DNA from: Bacteroidales bacterium
GTDB taxonomy: Bacteria; Bacteroidota; Bacteroidia; Bacteroidales; WRGA01
DNA: 20,291 nt
Direction: 5' to 3'
Assembly: GCA_031279795.1 (NCBI GenBank)
Contig: JAITHZ010000134.1
Coordinates: forward strand, 1 to 20,291
Part shown: positions 15,639 to 20,291 of the stretch, in pieces
Layout of the letters: every line of letters starts with the position of its first letter
How positions within the stretch are numbered: the stretch's first letter is position 1
Translations under genes and position numbers: made by a program
Notes under the pieces: generated by a model
What the model was told of the DNA's origin: nothing
Seen by the model: the letters and a program-made list of their open reading frames with translations, nothing else
The model's database searches: none

Positions 15639-17429
15639 TTATTTCGGTTCGAAACGTACATTGTCAATCAGCAGGGTCATGGTTTCGCCTTCTCCTCCGT
15701 CGGTAGCTCCAAATTCATTGATGACCAGGTCGGGTAATGAATTGGATCCCGATCCCCACTCGTCTTTGAAATCGGAGAAGGGAACGGTTGCGGTGTACCA
15801 TCCGCCTTTGTCTTCCAGATTGACAACGGCCATGTACTGCGTTCCGCCCGATTGCAATTCCAACCGGATTGCTCCGCTACCGCTGATTACCCGTACGTCG
15901 AGTTTCACTACCCAGCCGGAGAGGGTCACGCCGTCGGTTTTCAGGTTGTTGGCTCCGTTTCGGAAAAACATTCCTCCGCCGTTGTTTACACGAGCGTAGG
16001 GTGTACCGTCGAGGCTCAATGAAGAGTCATTTTCCACGCCTTCCCACAGACTTCCCACAGCATTATTGACATTTACTTGCCCCCACCATGAGTTTTTCGT
16101 CCCGTCGTTGAAATCAAAAAACACATATTCGGGGTCGTCGACAGGGTCAACTCCTGTGCCGCCTGCACTTGTGCCAGTGATGGTTATCTTGTCAATTCGC
16201 CAGTCGCTGCCTTGAATGATAATCGCCACAGGTTCGGTTTCGCTGTAGTCGCCAAAGATGCCTTTTTTGCTGTCGAGCAAAGTAAGAATCTCTTGCGTAA
16301 GTATAAATTCCTGACTTGTAGCTGCTTTATCTCCGTAAGTATCGCTACTGATTGTACCCGCCCCGCCCAGTTCAGGCCAGGGAATTTGCGCCCAGCCGCC
16401 GTCGTTGATTTGTGCCTGTCCCCAGTTTTCGTTTTGGGTAAAGTAAATTTTCAGCACAGCTCCTGCGCTTACATTTGCAAAAGCCGACGCAGGCACAACA
16501 GCACGGCCTCCAGTATCCCAGGTTAAATCGAGAGGGCCTTGGAAAACGGTGATTTCGGGAGCGCCGGAAGTGATGGTAACTGTATGGGTAAATTCCACGC
16601 CGCTTTCGATAACGAATTTTATCTCGCACGCGCCCATTGCCACACCTTCGGGAACGGTAACTTCTATCATAGAAGCATTACGTGTTCCGAACTGGGTTGC
16701 TTCGATTTGGCCAAAGAATACCTGCGTAATCTGGTCGAGATTTGCTCCTGCAATCGTAAGCAGTTGTCCGATTTTTATCGGGTCGGGTGTTGCAGAAACG
16801 ATTTCTGGGAAATCAACTGGCAACAGAATTGAAATTGGCGTTCCATAGACAGTTTCTTCTTTGTTTTCCTTTACAAAAGTCATCAAACCGCCTGTGGCAA
16901 GATTGTCGGGGAATTTTACGCGCATCAGGGCAGCAGTCGTTTCTAAAATTTCGAGTTCCGTCTTATTGACAGTAATGCTTGTTATTAAATCCAAGTCCGT
17001 GCCCGTTACCGACACTTCGCCGCCAATTTCAATTTCGGCGGGTTCTACCTTGGTTATGACTGGCATGAGCATCGTAATGTTGCCGGCCAGCTGATTGGGA
17101 ACTACATCGTCTTTTGCAACAAGATAAACTTCACCGCCTGGGGCTGCAGCTGGGATTTCGATCTGAATTTCGGTTGCCGAAAGGGACACGAAATTTGCTG
17201 CTGCAATCAGGTACGATTCGCCGAAACGGACTTCCTTTACTTGATCAAGGTTTTTGCCTTTAACGGTAATAATGTTTCCGGCGCGAAGGTTTTCGACTGG
17301 AGTGATACTCGTTGCTTCCGGCACGATGCCGGTAATGGATTTATCCTCGTCTTTGCAGGAGAAGAACGTGATGGCAAAAAATGCCAGCACTGCTGCAAAA
17401 GAAATTTTTACATATCGTTTATTTTTCAT
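15639..17429 (-). CDS. Surface glycan-binding lipoprotein with three IPT/TIG domains (SGBP 2)
   Basis: Non-catalytic mannan-binding protein of the outer membrane. The signal peptide ends at FFSC (Cys25) and is followed by KDEDK, which fits the acidic lipoprotein export signal of Bacteroidetes and predicts surface display. Three IPT/TIG Ig-like repeats follow at about 37-120, 122-204 and 207-286, each with the G-x-x-(I/V/L)-x-(I/V)-x-G-x-(N/D)-L pattern. Two Trp-rich beta-sandwich regions come next, about 290-418 and, after a Gly/Pro/Asp linker, 434-596; these are probably the ligand-binding parts. At 596 residues it is longer than its 390-residue neighbour by one TIG and one sandwich region. 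It starts 12 bases after SGBP 1. Ligand identity is inferred from the enzymes in the operon; fold assignment of the two C-terminal regions is tentative. Confidence 0.85.
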   Translation of the reverse strand: MKNKRYVKISFAAVLAFFAITFFSCKDEDKSITGIVPEATSITPVENLRAGNIITVKGKNLDQVKEVRFGESYLIAAANFVSLSATEIQIEIPAAAPGGEVYLVAKDDVVPNQLAGNITMLMPVITKVEPAEIEIGGEVSVTGTDLDLITSITVNKTELEILETTAALMRVKFPDNLATGGLMTFVKENKEETVYGTPISILLPVDFPEIVSATPDPIKIGQLLTIAGANLDQITQVFFGQIEATQFGTRNASMIEVTVPEGVAMGACEIKFVIESGVEFTHTVTITSGAPEITVFQGPLDLTWDTGGRAVVPASAFANVSAGAVLKIYFTQNENWGQAQINDGGWAQIPWPELGGAGTISSDTYGDKAATSQEFILTQEILTLLDSKKGIFGDYSETEPVAIIIQGSDWRIDKITITGTSAGGTGVDPVDDPEYVFFDFNDGTKNSWWGQVNVNNAVGSLWEGVENDSSLSLDGTPYARVNNGGGMFFRNGANNLKTDGVTLSGWVVKLDVRVISGSGAIRLELQSGGTQYMAVVNLEDKGGWYTATVPFSDFKDEWGSGSNSLPDLVINEFGATDGGEGETMTLLIDNVRFEPK

Positions 17430-17441
17430 TTTTACAATTTA

Positions 17442-18614
17442 TTATTTATGTACAATACGGGCATTTGCAATGCTGAAATCAGCAATGGTTTCACCCTCTT
17501 TGGTAGGTTGATAAGCAATCATAAAATTGCCCCACTGTCCTGCCTGAGGCGCCCAGCCTACTGCGGCAAGTTCGCTGTATTCAATAGTAATGGTTTTCCA
17601 TTTGCCAAAAGTATCAAAGGAAATACCTCCTGCGGCAGGATTCCACTTATAACGGTAGGCATCTCCGTCGGGAGTTGCTCCAAGAATGAAATCACCTGTT
17701 GAAATATTTTTCAGTGTCAATATTTCAAATTTGAGCTGGTAATTTTGAGGAGCATCGCTGTAGGATTCCGGCCAGTTTAGTCCCCATGCATAGGGAACAT
17801 TCCAGCTCCATTGGGCTAACGTTGCATTTACGCGCTGGAAAATTGGAATACCTTTCAGCGGTTTCGGGTCGCCAGCGTGAGTACCGTCTGTTTGGTACTT
17901 TTGGGTATCACCCCATACGCCGTCGCCATAGTTTTGCAGTGTAACGCCAAAATCGCGGAATTTAACCGTTGCAGGGTTGTCCATTTTCGGGCTGCTGACA
18001 GTGATGGAGGTATTGTCGGCAGTTCCTGCGGGAATTACAACTTTGAGAGTGGTAACTGTTCCGTCGAGTATCGTAAGTTTAGCGCCGTTGATAGAAACCT
18101 GTGCATTTTCCACTGTTAAATCATACAGATCGAAATTATTTCCAACAATATCCACCGTATCGCCAGCCGAGCAAAATTCGTTGAATAAACTCGTGATGAC
18201 TAATGGAGGGATGCTTACGGTAAAATCGTATTCGGTTGTTCCTTTAGAAGTTGTAACCGTTATTTTGTTGGTTATTTCTTCAGGTAATGAACGCGGAATA
18301 GGAACGATAATGCGAGAATTAACCGCATACACCGTCTTCAACTCCACAGCCACATCGTTGAAATAGAGCGATTGCAGCTGACTCAGATTTTCTCCGTAAA
18401 TAGCCAGCATATCCGACAGATTTCCTGTGGTAATGTGCGTCTTCAGACTCGTAGTGTCGGAAGCAAGGGCAATGTATTCGATTTTGGGTGCACCGGCTGG
18501 CGTTGTTTCGTCGTTCAGGTTATCATCCCACGATACAATATCTTCCTGACAAGCCGTTGCCACAAATGCCGCAGCAACAAACAGCCATTTTGTTATCTTT
18601 ATTATATTTCTCAT
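17442..18614 (-). CDS. Surface glycan-binding lipoprotein, IPT/TIG type (SGBP 1)
   Basis: SusE-position lipoprotein expected to bind mannan at the cell surface. The signal peptide ends at ATAC (Cys22), followed by QEDI, acidic as in Bacteroidetes surface lipoproteins. Two IPT/TIG-like domains lie at about 44-133 and 138-218. The C-terminal domain (about 222-390) is a beta-sandwich of the SGBP-B type with many exposed aromatics (Trp234, W269, W271, W277, W281, W324, W339, W354, W361) suited to stacking on sugar rings. Residues 375-389 end in a strand like that closing SGBP 2, so the C-terminal modules may be distant paralogues. It starts 27 bases after the SusD stop and ends 12 bases before SGBP 2. 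Glycan specificity is not deducible from sequence alone. Confidence 0.88.
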   Translation of the reverse strand: MRNIIKITKWLFVAAAFVATACQEDIVSWDDNLNDETTPAGAPKIEYIALASDTTSLKTHITTGNLSDMLAIYGENLSQLQSLYFNDVAVELKTVYAVNSRIIVPIPRSLPEEITNKITVTTSKGTTEYDFTVSIPPLVITSLFNEFCSAGDTVDIVGNNFDLYDLTVENAQVSINGAKLTILDGTVTTLKVVIPAGTADNTSITVSSPKMDNPATVKFRDFGVTLQNYGDGVWGDTQKYQTDGTHAGDPKPLKGIPIFQRVNATLAQWSWNVPYAWGLNWPESYSDAPQNYQLKFEILTLKNISTGDFILGATPDGDAYRYKWNPAAGGISFDTFGKWKTITIEYSELAAVGWAPQAGQWGNFMIAYQPTKEGETIADFSIANARIVHK

Positions 18615-18641
18615 TGTATTTATTCTTTTAATTAGTTAAAA

Positions 18642-20291
18642 CTACCAGTCAGGATTATTTTTTGTAATCGCGGTATTGGAACTCATTTCTCCGGCAGGGA
18701 TTGGGAAAAGCAAGTGTTTGCGTTGCCTGGTCTTGTTAATGCTAACTTCGTCGGGGCCGCCAATCGAATTCATTGCATTTAAGTAAATGCCCCAGCGGAT
18801 CAAGTCCCAGCGGCGGTCGCCTTCGCAGGCAAATTCACGCGCGCGTTCTTCCAATATGGTGGAACGGAAACTTTCGAGCGTATTAACAGCGCCTGTCCCC
18901 GTCAAGGTTTTGGCAGAGGCGCTGCTGCGTACTCTCACCCTGTTGAGTGCATCCAGAGCATCCTGCGTGGGCGCGCCGTTTGCCTCGTTAGCGGCTTCAG
19001 CATAAATCAGCAGCACATCGGCGAAGCGCAGTACCGGCCACGGAACATCCGTTTTGGTCTGACTGCGGTCAGTGGCGTTGAAGTATTTCGTTTGCCATGC
19101 AATGTATTGCGAGGAATTGTCATTGGTGTATGAACGTCCGTCGCTGAACATCGGGTCCAGTTCGTAATCCAGTCCCGTTGCAGGATTTATTCTGATTGTA
19201 TCTCCCTGTCCATTAACGAAATATCCACGCGCTTTGATAGACCATTCGTCGTTATTTGGATAAAAAGCGCCACCGTTCCACGATTGATGATAGTCGCGAT
19301 TAATCCACCGATGCATAACGCCTTTTACAATGCGAGCGTCGTTTTTCTCAAAAAGTTTATACCAGTGGTCGCGCATTCCGTAGAAAAGTCCTTCGATAAT
19401 CATTTCGGTACCGTCTGTTACCCCAGTGTACCAGCGGCTTACCCCCAATCCATATTCTGCGGAACCTTGAAGCGGCTGAATGGCAAAAATATGTTCGGTT
19501 TTGTTGCGCGAGGCGGCAGCCCATAAATCATCGTAAGCGAGCAAATCATAACTTCCATATTCACCGTCAATAATCTGTTTTGCCTTGTTACGGGCATTCA
19601 CAAAATATTCGTGCGGATCGAAATCGTACCCTGCCACTTTTTCCTTTTGAAAGGTCTGTATCACAGGGTCGGTAAATTTTTTTGAATTTCCGCTGCCCGT
19701 AAAAGGTATTCCCCCTTTTACGTCCACTGTTCCCTGTTCGAGCGCACCCGAAGCCATTGTTAAATACACTTTTGCCAGAAGCGATGCAGCAGCTCCCGCA
19801 GAGGCTCGTCCTGACTGCCATTTTGCATCGGTGTTTTTGTATAAGTCACGTTCTGCGTTTTGCAATAGATCAATGATGTATGCATATATTTCGCTAATGG
19901 GTTTACGCGGTTTGTTCAAATCATTATCGACGACGGCCGAATGTTCCATGATCGGCAATTCGCCATAAGCACGGACAAGCCAGAAATACGCCAATGCTTT
20001 GAGAAATTTCATTTCAGCCAGGTTGTTTTTCTTCACTTCGGGCGACACGTTCTGCATTTTTTCAATTTCTTCCATAGCAAAATTTGTTCGACCAACAAAG
20101 ATAAATCCTTTTGTCCAAAGCGGGTCCATTTGACTTGCTCCCTGAAAATTACCTGCGCCGATATCAGCCAAAGCCCAGTCGGGGCCGGTGCTGTAATCGC
20201 AATCAACATCCAGAATTTTATAAAATTCGTCCCAACGAAACATATCGTTCAACATATAACTGTATGCGCCTATTGCCAACTGGTCGGAACC
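18642..20291 (-). CDS. SusD/RagB-family nutrient-binding lipoprotein, 5' end cut by window
   Basis: Outer-membrane lipoprotein that forms the lid of a SusC TonB-dependent transporter and delivers oligosaccharide, here presumably mannan. 549 residues are visible; the frame is open through the right edge (GSDQLAIGAYSYM at the edge), so the signal peptide and roughly the first 40-60 residues are missing. A TTG at 20279 could be taken as a start but is internal. Family features include the TPR-rich helical N-terminal half (LAEMKFLKALAYFWLVRAYG), LRFADVLLIYAEAANE, ILEERAREFACEGDRRWDLIRWG with the expected spacing, and the C-terminal RKHLLFPIPAGE...NPDW. It heads the visible operon and would be preceded by SusC outside the window. 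Confidence 0.95.
   Translation of the reverse strand, partial: GSDQLAIGAYSYMLNDMFRWDEFYKILDVDCDYSTGPDWALADIGAGNFQGASQMDPLWTKGFIFVGRTNFAMEEIEKMQNVSPEVKKNNLAEMKFLKALAYFWLVRAYGELPIMEHSAVVDNDLNKPRKPISEIYAYIIDLLQNAERDLYKNTDAKWQSGRASAGAAASLLAKVYLTMASGALEQGTVDVKGGIPFTGSGNSKKFTDPVIQTFQKEKVAGYDFDPHEYFVNARNKAKQIIDGEYGSYDLLAYDDLWAAASRNKTEHIFAIQPLQGSAEYGLGVSRWYTGVTDGTEMIIEGLFYGMRDHWYKLFEKNDARIVKGVMHRWINRDYHQSWNGGAFYPNNDEWSIKARGYFVNGQGDTIRINPATGLDYELDPMFSDGRSYTNDNSSQYIAWQTKYFNATDRSQTKTDVPWPVLRFADVLLIYAEAANEANGAPTQDALDALNRVRVRSSASAKTLTGTGAVNTLESFRSTILEERAREFACEGDRRWDLIRWGIYLNAMNSIGGPDEVSINKTRQRKHLLFPIPAGEMSSNTAITKNNPDW

Noticed and set aside
1..20291. CRISPR array, tRNA, rRNA or riboswitch
   Set aside because: No array of 25-40 bp repeats with unique spacers, no cloverleaf with conserved T-loop, and no recognisable riboswitch core was seen in the intergenic parts.

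Overview
The window looks like the chromosome of a Bacteroidales bacterium (genus not resolvable by eye). The reasons are a SusD-family lipoprotein followed by two IPT/TIG surface glycan-binding lipoproteins, Bacteroidetes-type -7 promoter boxes (TAnnTTTG), starts without strong Shine-Dalgarno sequences, and a pyrG-yidC pair with a long Bacteroidetes-style YidC. Every gene I accept is on the minus strand, so transcription runs from high to low coordinates.

Region A (about 20291 down to 4439) is the larger part of a polysaccharide utilization locus for beta-mannan, most likely acetylated glucomannan. In transcription order it holds: SusD-like lipoprotein (5' end outside the window), SGBP 1, SGBP 2, a terminator-like hairpin, a GH26 mannanase lipoprotein, a CE7-type acetyl esterase lipoprotein, a bimodular GH5-GH26 mannanase lipoprotein, a GH130 mannosylglucose phosphorylase, an SSS-family sodium/sugar symporter and a GH94 cellobiose-phosphorylase-like enzyme. 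Spacings are short (one 1-base TGATG overlap, otherwise 6 to 78 bases), consistent with one operon. SusC and any regulator would lie beyond the right edge.

Proposed working order (inference from families): SusD and the SGBPs capture mannan at the surface; GH26 and GH5-GH26 cut the backbone; CE7 removes acetyl groups; the symporter brings disaccharides through the inner membrane; two cytoplasmic phosphorylases split them, GH130 giving mannose 1-phosphate plus glucose and GH94 giving glucose 1-phosphate plus glucose. The gene order resembles the mannanase-MGP-symporter-epimerase cluster I recall from Bacteroides fragilis, but GH94 sits where the mannobiose 2-epimerase would be, and no epimerase or alpha-galactosidase is present in the window.

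Region B (4438 to 3896) is a 543-base gap with two 7-bp tandem repeats, a 167-bp segment bounded by perfect 13-bp inverted repeats, and two promoter-like boxes. Region C (3895 to 359) is the housekeeping pair pyrG-yidC, closed by a strong intrinsic terminator at 284-222. Region D (1 to about 211) has no recognisable gene but carries three spaced direct repeats that may be the end of an insertion sequence lying outside the window.
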